From NCBI GenBank assembly GCA_022836615.1, contig MU405231.1, forward strand, positions 124,001 to 188,000: DNA of 64,000 nt, read 5' to 3'. The notes beneath the pieces were generated by a model. That model saw only the letters and a program-made list of their open reading frames with translations. It ran no database searches and had not been told where the DNA came from. Below are positions 23,528-36,942 of the stretch, in pieces (the first letter of the stretch is position 1; each line of letters starts with the position of its first letter). The translations under genes and the position numbers were made by a program. The DNA comes from Annulohypoxylon bovei var. microspora. Its lineage: Eukaryota; Ascomycota; Sordariomycetes; Xylariales; Hypoxylaceae.

Positions 23528-26500
23528 ATATAGGCTGGTGGGTCCTCTCATCTCCGTAGGTAGGTATCTCAACACTCAAACTGTCGACGGATGATATAGA
23601 AACTAGATATTTCCTTGTAAAACACTTGTACTTCCCCGGAATGGTGCTCGGCATTGATTCTAAGCTCCTGGAAAAAGTTGGGGGTCCGAGGTGGACCATC
23701 CGTCTTAGCCGGAGCCCGGGAGGCAACAGAGACCACCGAGAGGGACGAGTGTGCCGATCTCCTGATTACGTGTCGATGAATTAAGAATGGTTGTGCCCTC
23801 ACAGATAAAGATGCTGCACTGAAGCGGGCATATCTTGAAACATCAAACACCTATATCCCGAAGGATCTCCTCCCGCACCACCAAGGAAAGAGGATCTTGG
23901 GATCCCAGAGGCGATCATGAGGTTCCAGGCTCAACCACCACGCTCCAGCTAAGCTGCTTATGGGTTCCTATAGCCGTCACAATTACTATCATAGGCAACT
24001 ATTTCTCAGCCCTGCAGATCATCTTATGTAAAGGGGATGCAGCTCTGTTCGCCTTGCGCAACATGGGCTGATACGAATTCCACCGAGCGAATTCCTAGGA
24101 CCAATCGAACGATCAAACCGAAAGTAGAAGCATGGATACTATTCTAGTTGCCGATATCTCGTCCTAAGAATCTAGATTGGTGCCGTCGAATCCGAATCCG
24201 CGCCAACGTCCAACTGATTTCCGACGCATCTATGGATACTAACTCTTGACAAGCCTCGCCAGCATTTCGAGAACGGTCGATATTTGGATGTAATTCGGCG
24301 ATACTTGTCTTCCGAGCTGGCAGAGGATGGATAGGTGATTGGCTAGGCGGCTTGCAGGAATACAACGCCGCACGATCATATCAGCAACATGGCTAGCCGC
24401 ATCGCCCACAATCTCTTTCGGGTTGTAAAACCCGAAGCCATACACATTATGACCGATGATACAAGTCGTGGGATGGGTAGTTATCGTTGAATAATGTCAG
24501 CTCTCTTATTGCCTTTTTCTATCAACGTACAACATGGCCGGCCGACCTGGCAAGCCACCCCTCGTGACTCGCACAGAGTACTGGGTGTCGTCAGATATAC
24601 GAAGACAGCTATGTTTCGGGACCGGAGGCATAGCCCTGCGGTCCGTTACAACTCGGCACCTGGTTGGAATGGAGACGAGCTAAGGAATTATCGGATCGAG
24701 TCGCACCGCATCTGCACGAAATGCGGCGCCGACGGCTGATCTTTCAAGCCGAAAAAGCGTCACTCCTCGCCCTCACATATGTACTGAGGTGGTCGGTACA
24801 GCAATTATGGCCCTGCTGCAGAACGGTTGTGTACAGCGCCCCTTGCTTCTGCCTTTTAGTCGGAGGACTGTCGGGAGGGGAGGTGGATGCAGAGAGAGAT
24901 GAAGGCTCTATCCAGGTATGTGAATTATCTTGCTGTCTGGCTCCCCACAGACGCCACTGCAATTTTTGGAAAAGAAAGTACTGTAGTGCAACGCGTCTAG
25001 TATCCATTCTTGTGATACCTCATAGCTTCTGCGTAGTACTACAGAACATACCAAGAACTCCAGATCCGAGGTTCTCGAATCACCGTAACTCCTGGATATT
25101 AGATTGCTCGATATTGTAGCGGCCAATCTTTCTAGCATCCGTATACGAACTATTGGAAAGCTCATCGAGGATCACGAGATCGAGCTCTTCGTGTCTGCTG
25201 GATTGTTGCAATTCACCGACATCACGGCGACAACTGCGGGACGGGAGAGTACTGATCCACTACGTACCTCTCCCTATGGCCAAAGGGATGAATATTCGTG
25301 GGGGAAATTGCGGTTGTGGCCGCGGAACCGAGATTCCGACGCCTCATACGCATACCAACTCAACTAGGGGACACCATCACCCTGGACACAGGGCAGTTAG
25401 ATCTTGCACTATATCTCAACAGAAAAAGGAACTTTTGAGGTATGTGGCGCTAACGGTGAGACAACAATGGAATTCATTCGCGGGAGCGGCTAGTAGGTAT
25501 ATTATCGCATTCCGGAGATGGTGTTGACTCGGCCTCCTTCGCATATCCTCTTCTTCCAGTCGTATAAAGACGGGTCAACCCACATACTAGATTAAACAAA
25601 TGTAATATCGATCTGCGGGTAAGGCCTCGGCCGCCGTCTATGGTAAATATTGCCTGCCTCTCGGGTCTTGGCACCGGAGATCAGCACGGAGTTTAGCTGC
25701 AAGTTTGGCAGATCAGCCGGCCGCTGGTCACTGATCGCTCGCTAGCGATCAAGATGCAGAGGTTCCCACATCGAGGAGGAAGCCAAGCACGTCACGACGC
25801 ATAGATGCAGAGTTCTTCCGTCGATGATATAGGTAACGAATACTGAATTGGAAAAAGAGCGCACCTGTTTCGGCGGCAAAGGACTCGTCAGATTGTCGCC
25901 TGAGAGAAACAACTAGGTTGTGTCGCCATGTTACGTTAACTTTGCGCAAATCTTAACCTATGAGGTTGTATTGACACGAGCGCCCAGCCTAGCGAAAGGG
26001 TCCCTATAGAGTTATGCGGGAAGGAATTAGAGTCTAAAACAAGGTGTCAGTATTGTTGCAACTAGCGGCAACTAATCACAGAGACCAAAGTAGTACCAGA
26101 GCAGACATAAACCTACGACGAGGCGCTAATGCGAGAGCTGAAAGAATATTTCCCGAAGCCAAGTTTGCGAATTACTTGAATTAACTTGCTTGTGCTACAT
26201 CAGGAGTGCCTGTGAGGGCTACACGTTCCTCATAGGAGCGGTAGCCAGTAAGAGTGAAGAAAAGGAACAGCCCTAACATCATTCTAGATGGATAATGCTC
26301 AGGCTTCTAACCTAAGAATAGACTTACGATGAAGGATTCGTGATCGCCGTGGACAAGTACCGATGCCAGGGAATACTACCTGACGTATCCTGCGTATCTA
26401 ATCAGTCTAAGGTATACATATGATACGACAGGACGACCCGACGGCTTGGTTGCGCTGTCATTCTACTGAGACTAGACCGCGAGTTGGAGGTAGCAGCCTT

Positions 26501-29097
26501 TCCGAATTGGGTAAACTCCTTCAAATCGCCCAGCGTGTTGGGTCTGCTTGCGTTCCTATCATATCACGGTAGAGATGAATATGTATCTGACTGACTGGGA
26601 TTGCCTGCTAAAACAAGACCGTTGTTGGGAATTATCAACGTCGATCAGGGGTTGGGTTAGCAAACAAACAAACCACTTACCGCATTATATTGACTGGTTC
26701 TATTTACTTTCTTCGAGACGTTGGACATAGTTAGCCGTTGAATGGAATATGAAGACTAATAGTGACATTGAGTTGTATTGAAGTATAAATAGTGCACGGG
26801 TTGGAACGTCTGTCAGCGCAACGTTGCCCAGACTGTGTACGTAGGGCGCAGTCAACGTGTCGAGGCCGTGCGTTTCCTACACACAGACATTCGGGTCCTA
26901 AGTCCTAATCAAACTCATACCTAACCACTAACTACTACATAGTATGTAGTGAGAAACGAAACCGTTGCGACTTTATGATTCGAGTAGACAGGATTACATA
27001 CATGTGCTTGATAACGTCGAAAAAGAAAAACCTTGGTACCCCCCCAATCTTACGTACCTCTGCAACGGTCCCTTAGAATCACTAATGATGTCTGAGACTT
27101 GACTTAAGTCTATTTCATAGAGGCGGGAAGCGAGATTCGAAGCGAACGCGAAGACGAAGACGAAGAAGAAAAGTCCTGGATATACTTTAAGATTTCCCGA
27201 AACGTAGCCATAATGTTCTAGATGTTCAATACCTGGAGGGTCGATGCATGATAGAAGCGCAGAATTAGATATAGGCAATTGCCTACCTACTAGGCATTTA
27301 CATGGGCCTTCATATTACTGATTTATAAGCCGGAGTTAAGAGGTAAGACCTATATTATGCTGCTACATAATTGTTCCGTTATGAAGAAGCCATTGTTTCT
27401 ACGCGGTAGGACTCAGGACTTATTCTGAGGAAGAATTTATCGCTCAAATCCTTTCATTCGTGATACTGCTGATTATCAAAGTCAGATTATAGAGGAAGAA
27501 ACGAAGAAAGACTGTGAAAGGAGGGTAGATGATAATAAGCTGAGCTGTGTTTCGCTACCACCACCCCGTAGGGTTTCATTGGGCGATGGACGATTTGTTC
27601 GGCCCTAGACGCGCAGATCTCGCTGCAAGTCTCGGTACTAAGAAACCCTGCACCACGAGTTCGATCTTACTTTCACCTTCCAACCCACCCCAACTAGGCC
27701 TACCCTGATTGCTATCAGCACAGTCTTTCCCGACTTACCAAGCCTCGAACGGTCCTCAACCAACTACAATCGCATCTCACGCAAGAGGAAGAAGCCATGG
27801 CTCATAGCTCTTTATCTTTTCTCCCACGCTTACTCGCCCTTTCGGTTGATTAACCTTTGGATGACAGCGTTGGATAGCCCCTGACGCCATCGTGCCTTCG
27901 TCCTACCGCTGTCAACTAGGTTCGCCACGAGTTGATTCCTTTGAACAGACATCTAGAAAGACCTAGGAGGTAAAACGGTTCGAGTTCAAACACCGTGACC
28001 AATCAATAGCCGTCGAACCCTGATGTCCCCTATCAAGATATCTCTTGATCGAGAGTAGTACCATACATCCATCTTCCTACACTCTGCTACTCTAGTCGGT
28101 ATACACATTGAAGCACGTAATGTATGAATCGGTCGAAGCTTTGGCTAGTGCCGCAGGATATTGTTTACAGTGTTTCTATTCCGGCCCAAGTCTTGGTTGG
28201 TTTCCGTCTCCCTGGTAGAGATCGGGTTACAATGCTCCAATAGGCCTATGCAAACTCAGACTCGCATTAGCTTAGGGAAAGCAGCGTTTTTCTCTCGATA
28301 TGCCTACGTGTTAGTCAACGCTTCAAGATTCGTCTCTCTGCCTCCTGAAGGATGTCTGTGTTTCTATCCACGCACATCATCGTTATATTGCCCCGCCATC
28401 CCAAGGACAGGGGCCTCACCAACACGCCGTACCTGGTCAAGTATTTGATAGCGGCTGAAAGATGTCTAGGCTAGGCCGGGCACTCTGTGTGTGTGCCACG
28501 GCCCCCCTTGTCTGAGAAGATACTTCCCTAGTTACATGCACCGTAATCCTCGTTTCCGAGTGGCAGGGACTGTGCTGGCTAAGGCGGTGCTCTCATCCTA
28601 CTTCCTGGTCCACATACAACACACTTTACTTTGTACTTTTCCACATGGGTAATCTCTTGTACCCTTTCCACACTTGCTACCTCTCCCGACTTGAATAACC
28701 TTAGAGGGCCTTTTTCATATTTAGAAAGGCGTAAACCCGGAGAAGGTCTGATTCATGCACATTCGATGCTTTCCCGTGTACATGTATTTCCATAATGCAA
28801 ATTGTTAGAATTCACTTGTCCTCCTAGCATATCCAACCCGAACTCCCTACCCCCTGCCTTCTTCTAAGCCCCAGCATCCAATATCTCGTGCCTGGCGCCC
28901 TTTGAATTCTTCTTCTCACACCTTAGTATAGACAACCTTTCCTGTTTCTGTCCCCGTTCAACCACGAAGCTGTTCTTCCTGTGGAAAATTCCTAGATGCT
29001 TGTTGGAGTTTGCTACGAATACCCAATACACTTTTGATATGAGCGAGAGCATAGCAGGGTATTACTTTCATTCTTATATCTGACCTAAGTAATCAAG

Positions 29098-32000
29098 ATG
29101 GTGTTTTGTGCGTACTGCGGGAAGAGCTTCACACGCAAGGAGCATCTAGAGAGACACATACCGAGCCGTGAGTAGTATCTCACTAGCTCTGCAAGCTGAC
29201 AGAAACTGACGCCTATCGTGATAGATACAAATGTAAAACCGCACAGATGTAGTGCTTGTCAGCTCTCCTTTGCCCGAAGGTTTGCTCTTTGCCCTCTCTT
29301 CGGCATCTTCGCCATTTCATATACTCATCGATTTATTACAGGGACTTACTTCAAAGACATCACTCCACGTATCATGAGGCGAGAGATCCTATGGAACCTC
29401 TTCCCGGCGGTGTTCCTACCATCGCAGGCCGGACTCCTATTGCGTGTCTTAACTGCGCGCAAGCTAAGACAGGTTGTGATAAGAGAGTGCCATGCGCAAG
29501 ATGCGCGGACAAGAATCTCGAATGTCAAGCGCGGTTTGCGCGGCGCTCGTCAAAAGCTGCTATGCGAGCGGCGCAAGCAACTGCGGCGATGAGCAGTAAT
29601 CACAACCACAACCATAGTCACAGCCATAATCATGTCACCTTACCACCTCAACCTTCGCCGCCGACGCCAGCAACGACAGTCAATCCCGCATTCATGGATA
29701 TAGATCAAGGCACGCCCAAACAGGATCCGCCTATAAAAGCATCGATGTCACCCGAAAATAGCAATGCCATGACGATTGATCCACGGATACAGCAACATGA
29801 AAGTCCGGTTAAGAAGAATTCGCCAACGAATTCTCATACGAGTAATGACGATTTCCCGTCTCCGCACCCCAGGGTAGAAGGTCTCGACGACTTCCTCCAG
29901 TTGAGTAACGACTTCATACCGCAAGAACCGAATTATCAGGACATGTTAGTTTGGTCGGAGTATCCGCTGGATCTTGACATGTATACCGGAAACATGCCTC
30001 TGACTCAAACCGACGTCCCCATGCCCACCTTCACGGAACTCAGCGATATCTCATCTAATTCGGAGCATATGAGCTCTTCACGAGGATCTATCCATACGAG
30101 AAGTACTAGCATCATGTCTACGGCAGATTTCGATCCTGTTACTAAGTCGGTCGACATGAGTTTAAATACGCCTACTGACGCGATGATACCCGAATTTGAG
30201 GTTGTCATTGCTGCTGAAGCCGCTTGGCCCATGGCTCGATGTAATCCGCCCATATTCTCTGGTACATGTCCGAGGACAGCAATCGTTCATTTGGAGTGCT
30301 TGGAGCAGAAGTCGAGACACGAAGGTACCTGGAATGCTCTGGAACAACATCTGGAGCAGGTCGACTGGGACGCGGCCGATTTAGCTTCAGTCATCCCCAT
30401 GACACCCCGTACTCGAGACAAGATGCTCGCAATAACGCAGACATTTCTCCACAAGGCCCTCGAGATTCACCGCGGGGGTGTTAATTCGCAGAACAAGGCA
30501 TTCTCAAGTCCTAGGTTACTCAGTTTCCTGGTTCTCCCACCTTCGAAGATACTGGAATACTTCTTACGTAGTTACGTTCGAAATCTTTCATTTTTCTACT
30601 CGCTAGTCTCCGCCGGTTGCGTGGACCCCAATGAGATGCTTCAGAACAACCAGGCGGCAGCGCTTCTAGTCTTACTCATGATTGCCCAAGGCGCCTCCGC
30701 AGTCCCTACGGCAGAAGCAAGGGCTCTATCAGCCGGTCTGATTGAGACCTGCCGCATATCGCTGTTCGACATCATCGAGAAAGACATTGAGATGTGTGCC
30801 GACCCCACCGCTCTTCGATGTGCCCTACTATTCACACTACTAGGAGCGTGGAGCGGTGACAAGTGGCTCATGGATATTGCTATGGGTCAACGCGGAATGT
30901 ACCTCTCGGTGAGTACCGGATGACCCAACCTCTTCTATTCAGTGACAGATAGTTCTAACTAGTACGACAACACAGATGCTAAAGCATGCGGGAATGTTTG
31001 AGTCCCAACCCTCTATGATTCCATCTTTCAGCAGCTCAACCAATGCAGAACTCCAGTGGCGTTCTTGGCTGCACCGAGAATCTCAAAATAGGTGTGTTAC
31101 CGACGCCATCCCATACCGCAATTTCCACCAATAGTCTTATGCAGCCCGCTGATCTCTCCATAGGCTAGTGTACAACTTCGTCATGGTCGATCAGGAACTG
31201 AGCTTGTTTCACGACACGGCTCCTATGCTATCCACCAGCGAACTCTGTGCCCCCTTACCGGGCCCCGAGTTGCTGTGGATGTCGGCTAACGCAGATCAAT
31301 GGGTTTCCGCCGTGCAGTCCATCTACGGTTGCACGGCCAATGTGAACCCGCAGCTTCTCACCACCCCTTCCCTTACTCCGTCGCTCTATGACCTATTCCA
31401 AGACCTCCTGAACGACAACCTGTCGAGGAGACAAGGCAGCCTGACGCCACACCAGATGCGGCTGCTGCTCCACCCTCTGCAGTCATGCCTCTACCACATC
31501 ACCCAGATGCTATCCTGCTTCCCGGACGTCATGAGCACGCGGCGGCTGGGTAACGGGACCCACATAAAGAACTCGTTCGAGTCGCGCCTCAACGAGATCC
31601 AGGGGCTGCTGCAGAAGTGGTACGAGCTGACGGTCGCGCAGCACAAGTCCAACCCGGGGTGCGCGATCACGCGGACGAACCTGGTGCTCTACCACCTGAT
31701 CTCGCTGAACGCGGTGACGAACTTCCCGGAGATCGAGCGGCTGGCGCGGCGCGAGGAGTTCGACGGGTCGTACTGGGAGCTGTCGCTGCGGCACAAGCGG
31801 TGCGTGTACCAGCGGGAGGAGGCGATCTTCCACTGCGGGCAGGTGTTCCGGCTGCTGCGGTCGATGGCGCGCGACCGCCGGCCCAACTGGTGGGGCGCGG
31901 GCGTGTACCGCGCCTCGCTGATCCTCTGGGCCGACGGCGTCTCCCGCCTCGACCCCAACTTCCAGAAGCGCGACGACTCCGGCCCCGCCGTCGCCGTCGA

Positions 32001-32274
32001 CCAGGTCACCCCCGAGGACCCCGCCGTCATCTCCTACCTCTGGAGCGGCGACGGCGTCCCCGTCCTCACCAACCGTCGCGACGGCGCTAGCGCCTCCCTC
32101 GAGAAGCCCGCCGAGGTCCTCGAGTACGCCGTTAAGACCCTCGAGGACGGCGTCAGCTCGCGCCTCAGCGACGGCATCTGCCGCAAGCTCGTCGCCCTCG
32201 GGGCTAACTGGCGGACCGATGGTCTGCCTAGTAGTGCGGCTGCTAGCGTGCTTGAGTCCGTGCTGAGCACCTAA
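29098..32274 (+). CDS. CMR1: C2H2 plus Zn2Cys6 transcription factor, melanin regulator Cmr1/Pig1 type
   Basis: Five exons (29098-29167, 29225-29279, 29342-30908, 30976-31091, 31164-32274) give 972 residues. Two N-terminal C2H2 fingers (Cys4/Cys7/His20/His24 and Cys32/Cys35/His48/His53) are followed by a fungal binuclear cluster C77-X2-C-X6-C-X5-C-X2-C-X6-C103. A His/Asn-rich low-complexity segment (NHNHNHSHSHNH) comes next. The C-terminal half resembles the fungal transcription-factor middle region (AMGQRGMYLSMLKHAGM, LVYNFVMVDQELSLFHD). Two C2H2 fingers fused to a Zn2Cys6 cluster is the rare layout of Cmr1 (Bipolaris/Colletotrichum) and Pig1 (Magnaporthe), nuclear activators of DHN-melanin genes. 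Linkage to a T4HN reductase and PKS1-type synthase in this window supports that role. The last exon becomes strikingly GC-rich from about 31540 to 32210. Confidence 0.93.
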
Positions 32275-35200
32275 AAAATCCCTTAAACCCGTTGTCGCAG
32301 CCCTATCTCACGCCAGCAGGCTTATCACATGCATGTCACATTTTTGCCTCTTCAAAAGTTCTTCTATGATATAACGTCTCTTCTAATATTTTTTTATTCT
32401 TTTGCGCCTCTTTGCATGCATAAAAGTACCTATTTAACACATCACACATATACTACGGTCGCGTCTATTGATATTGGGTTGGGTAACTATACCTAGGTAC
32501 TTAAGTTCTTACCTTGGGGTGGCTTGGGGGGTAAAGGAAAGGGGGAGGAGTATCGCGTAGTATGTCTGCGCTTGCACACATATACCCACAGGGAAATTCA
32601 ACGTGGGAGGGGGCTGAGGCGATGATGATGATGATGCTCAACTACCTACCTACGTAAGAACTTTTTTTAATTCTTCTCGTTGCGATAACGACATTACCTA
32701 CCTACCTTAGGTAATGCACCTTAAGGAGGGGACAGACATCCAGGCGTTCGGTGAGGGTCCCGACTTGGGAAGGCAAGCGGATGGATAGTCGCACGCCGGG
32801 GGGAAGAACATGGTTTATCGGAATATTAGAAACTACGGACGGCCAAGGATATATTACGTGTCACTGATGGTATTTGGGAGGATAGGGGTTGCTTGGTTCT
32901 TCTGGCTGTTCTAGCCGTTCTCGTCTGTCCCTGTCCAGGGGTGGAGTAATTTCCGGCGTGTATGTGCTGCTTGCTTGAGCTTCCAATAGACCTTTAACTC
33001 AATTTTTCGCCTGCTTCAATCTTGCATGACTGATCGCCCACTTCGCTCCCGCTGTTACGCTTACGTCCCGAGGTGTGTAACCTGAGGAGATGATTCCAGA
33101 TACTTGTAACCGGACAATCTCTGCGGCAATTTTCGCAACCACACAGTATACAACTTACTTACCTACCTACTTACATACCTACTTACTTAGATAAGCTTCC
33201 CCCCTATGTTAGGGACTTTTTTAACCCCCTTCTAGCGTCATCTGAGAGACGGCATAGTATACGATGCCTGCTATAAAACATGGGTGAACACGCAAGGGCG
33301 TTAGTAATCACCAAATGCACTGACTGGTAGGTACAAGGTCGGTAGCTATGATTCCATCATGCTCTATTGGTAAGCGCTTACATGGGTAGGTAGTTTGTTT
33401 ACATAAACGCAGCCTTAGTGATTCTGATCGTCATCCATCAATAAGCTGTCATCAACCTTATTTTTCCCAAGGTCTGATAAAGTGACATATCAAAGAGCTC
33501 CTATTGTTTGTCCAAACTCCGAGTCGTAAGCACCCTATTACCTTATACCCTATCTATCTCCCGCGGGGCTATCGTCTTTCTTCTTCCAGCTCTAACCGAC
33601 AGGACGATTTGCGATATATCTTACCTACCTAGGACAGACGTTCGTGCCGACGAGCGGAGCGCTGCTTACTTACTTACTTACTTGCTTCCGACAAGCTGCG
33701 AGTGTCATTCGAGAAGAAGGGAAATCGAAAGCTGTACGCCAACGAGGGGCGTCAAGCCACAATTTCCTCTTCAGGGGCGTTCGCCTGCCTGTCATGACTC
33801 TGTGAGGCTAGGTGCCTACCCGTCCTCGTACGCGGGCAAATTGATTGACATACCTAATCTACACCACGTAATGCGACGTACGTGGGTACCTCTAAGGTAG
33901 GTACGGGTGGAAGGGCCTGGGCTCCGCGTGTGGGCTCGGGATCGTACCGTCACCCCAATGACATGACACCCTCCATCTTGGACTGCGTCGGCAGCTTTCC
34001 GCTGCGGTCGATGCTGCTAGTGATGCTGGTTCCCGCTAATTGGCGTGTATGTGCTGCATATTCTAGGTACCTACACAGGCACGTAGGTATGCATCATGTT
34101 TCTATAGTAGTTTATGTAGCACAATTATATTTAAATTATGCAAGTAGGGTCATCGACCTAACTGGCGGTGCGCATCCCCTAAGATTTGTGTTCAAGACGT
34201 GTCCGTCCCATCCCTCCCTCGCCTGTCTATGCTTCCAGTTGGCCTTTAAATCTCCGTCCTCGCACATGCTGACCTCAGCGCCCCTATTCGGGATATATCC
34301 CGCGCTGCTGGTTCCGCCCTGGTTGGTCCCCATGCTGTCGCGCTGCGCTCTTGCATATGCGTGTCAGAATTACTTCACCCGTAACCATCTTAAGGCGGAA
34401 GACGATGCCAAGGACTTTGTTCCAGATCCCTTTCTTACAGTTCTGACCGGGTAGGCTTGGTGAAGTCAGTCAGCCTAGACCTAGTTTCGTGACGTATCCC
34501 GATCATAGCTTCGACGTATGTCAGTCATACCGGAAATAGCTGGAGTTCGGGTTAGGCTGTTCACCTAGGTGGGACAGAGGTAGATGAGCGAGGCGTCTAT
34601 GTCACCCCCACACTTGCGGAGTTCGACGATACCTACTATAGTTACACTATGTAAGACGTTTCACTGTCACACGTGAATCTAACCTAATGTGTTAGGGCAT
34701 AATACTTAACTGCCACAAGTGGGTGGTGAGAATATAATCTTCTTCTGTATACGGCTGCAATAAGGCTGCATATAACTAATCTGTTAGTTTACTGACGCTT
34801 ATCTCGGCTGGCTACTTTAGGATCGTCCGCATTCTCCTTCCGATATCTAAACGTGAGACATCGTCTCAACATAATAGAATTAAGATCATCGTCAATTATT
34901 TGATAGTTAGACATAACCATCTCATAGTATACACTGGGTACAATTATAGATATGTACCATTACGGAATATCTTTCTAAGCAGTCTTGAGTGAGCCGATCC
35001 TAGGAACATCCTTGGATTCGGGTCGTTCAGTGTATCCACAGACAAGGAACAGGGGCTCGTCAACAAGGGGTACGACTCCGGATCTTACCTAATGAGTACT
35101 GGTTGCCGAGCCCAAGTTTTGATGCGGCTATGAGCTTAAACTGATCTCAATTCATCATGTTCGTCTTCATATTCGCCGTACTCATCAGCACGGAAAGGCT

Positions 35201-36942
35201 GACGACAGATGGGAATGACGTGACGATGATGATCTGATACGTTAGTCCCGGATCCGCCAAGGGTAGAGACTTACTTTCATCGTGCTCCTACCTAGGTACC
35301 TAGGTATGCACCCCCTATTTTCGGGAGATGAGTCGGCATCAGTACCTAGTTACCTAATGTCAGTTATTCTGCCACGAATATGCGGCTCTACGATCGGGAG
35401 GTGAATACTTCACTCTTTGGTTGACCCGTACAGATATCATGTGCATTACGCGGCGCCGTTCGCGATGTCTCAGCCTCAATCCTGGGCATATCGAAGTAGG
35501 AATATATGATATATACCTAGGTAGGTATGTAAGTAATCAACCGGTTTCTGTCTCTTCCCTCCCCACTAAACAACATCACGTCGGTTGTCAGTTGCAGCGG
35601 TTCGGTCCAAGCACCTATCTGTGCTTTGTACGTGCTGGTTGTTAGAGAACGGGTCAAATCTAATACCTATACGGAGAAACGATTAACCTTATCATCACAG
35701 GAGGCACACCAAATATAGCCCCTGATAAGGTATTAGTATGACTGTGCCGCATGTTAGTGACATTGTTATCGGCCAACCTCCCTTTCGGATCATCCTGCCG
35801 CGCCAAATGCAGATGGGTATTATTCGATGAGGATTCGGCTTTCGATCCCGAAGAACATCTGGTTGCGATCTGGGGAAATATCCAATCAAGTCTGTCTGTC
35901 TGTTAGTTAGACTTCGACCAAGGGGTTCGCGCTTTTAACCTTCCGACTAGCCCCTTTTCTTGTCTTGGCCTAAATAATGAAATAGTCAACTTACAAGAAA
36001 TTGATCCGATCCTCTCTCACCCTTTTATTCTACTCGCGTCAATTCTCGCCGACCGCCATCTCTCAGCTTTCAAGTCAAAATATGATTCTAGTGGAAATAT
36101 TTAGTATCTCGCGTCTCACAAGTCGCGCTTATTTCCGGAAGTCCGTTGGGGCGTAGCACCAATTCGCACTGAGACTTTCTGAGTTTGGTTAGGGCGCGTA
36201 TGATGACGATAACCTCCAGTGGGGTAACTGTCGCCGTGTGACACGCTTCTTTCGGTAGAGTTTTGCTATCGCATCAGACGATCGGCCGCATAACTTTCCT
36301 CAACAGACGAGTTTTTGTCCAAATAGGGGTTGTTTGGTGAGGGTCGACCGCTTTTATCTTAGAGCCGAGCTCCCATTTCGATGGGATTTTAAACATATGT
36401 TCGGTGGCCCGACGCTTAAATCACCGTAGTAAATGGCGATGCTCCGGACCCGAATGTCTGTAGCAACGTCGGGGTCCGGCACTATGGACTCCGCGAATGT
36501 CCCCTGCGCACTCCGCATAACAGGACAGCAAAACAGGGATGGAGAGCCATAGAGAGCCACTGAGAGTCCTTAGGGTTCCCTTGATTTCAAGCAGAACCTC
36601 TCTCGATGCCTCCATGTGTCCGTCTATTCCGTAGTCGCGACTCCGTTCGCCACGCGTCCGGCGGTTCCCTGAGACCCGAATTGACATTGCATAGTCAGCG
36701 TTTCGGAGCTCCTTGGGGCTTTATTCGCTATAAGAAATAGTCGAGAGGAGGTGCCCGAGTTATAGAAGCTTTCGTAGGACACCATCCGTCTTTTCTCATT
36801 TCTCATAGTTACCTCGTTCTCTCGAAAAAAACATCTCGCTTTCTGAGTCTTTAGCTTGCGACTACCCCTTTCCTCCTTTATACACGTTCTAGCAGTCGTT
36901 ACGCCGGCACTTTCGCAACTTTACACCACATCTGTTTCCAAC
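32275..36942. other. 4.7 kb gene-poor region between Cmr1-type gene and naphthol reductase
   Basis: No supported gene. It contains the 3' flank of the regulator, a short GAT microsatellite near 32618-32637, ACCT repeats (32640-32712, 33160-33185, 33669-33685, 35288-35308, 35513-35530) and the promoter of the reductase gene. The region just before the reductase ATG is pyrimidine-rich (around 36866-36880). The 190-codon open frame at 33882-34454 shows no domain and is not called. Confidence 0.55.

Larger units (their letters stand above)
19199..29097. other. 9.9 kb gene-poor region with dispersed AGGT-type repeats
   Basis: I found no coding region with a recognisable domain or consistent exon structure. 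The open frames present (up to ~150 codons, near 24664-25119) overlap each other in several frames and have no domain. The stretch contains many copies of TACCTAGGTA-like palindromes (for example 19301-19312, 20048-20064, 20395-20415, 20551-20586), a (CCTA)n run at 22201-22225, a 10 bp triplication at 23499-23527 and a 20 bp hairpin at 25732-25751. No large transposon protein was seen. Decayed repeats or non-coding transcripts are possible. Confidence 0.55.

Noticed and set aside
24664..25119. 151-codon open frame in the large gene-poor region
   Set aside because: Several frames on both strands are open over the same bases and none shows a domain.
27961..28000. B-box-like sequence GGTTCGAGTTC
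   Set aside because: No A box or cloverleaf could be drawn around it.
33882..34454. 190-codon open frame in the spacer before the reductase
   Set aside because: It has no recognisable domain and unusual composition, and contains AGGT-type repeats, so it looks like a chance frame.
36468..36480. Half-matching AflR site (TCGGGGTCCGG) before the reductase
   Set aside because: It ends CGG instead of CGA and fails the W position of the stricter consensus, so it was not called.
36856..36942. Signal-peptide-like extension of the reductase
   Set aside because: This extension would begin at TTG; the ATG at 36943 matches the known family start, and the enzyme is expected to be cytosolic.
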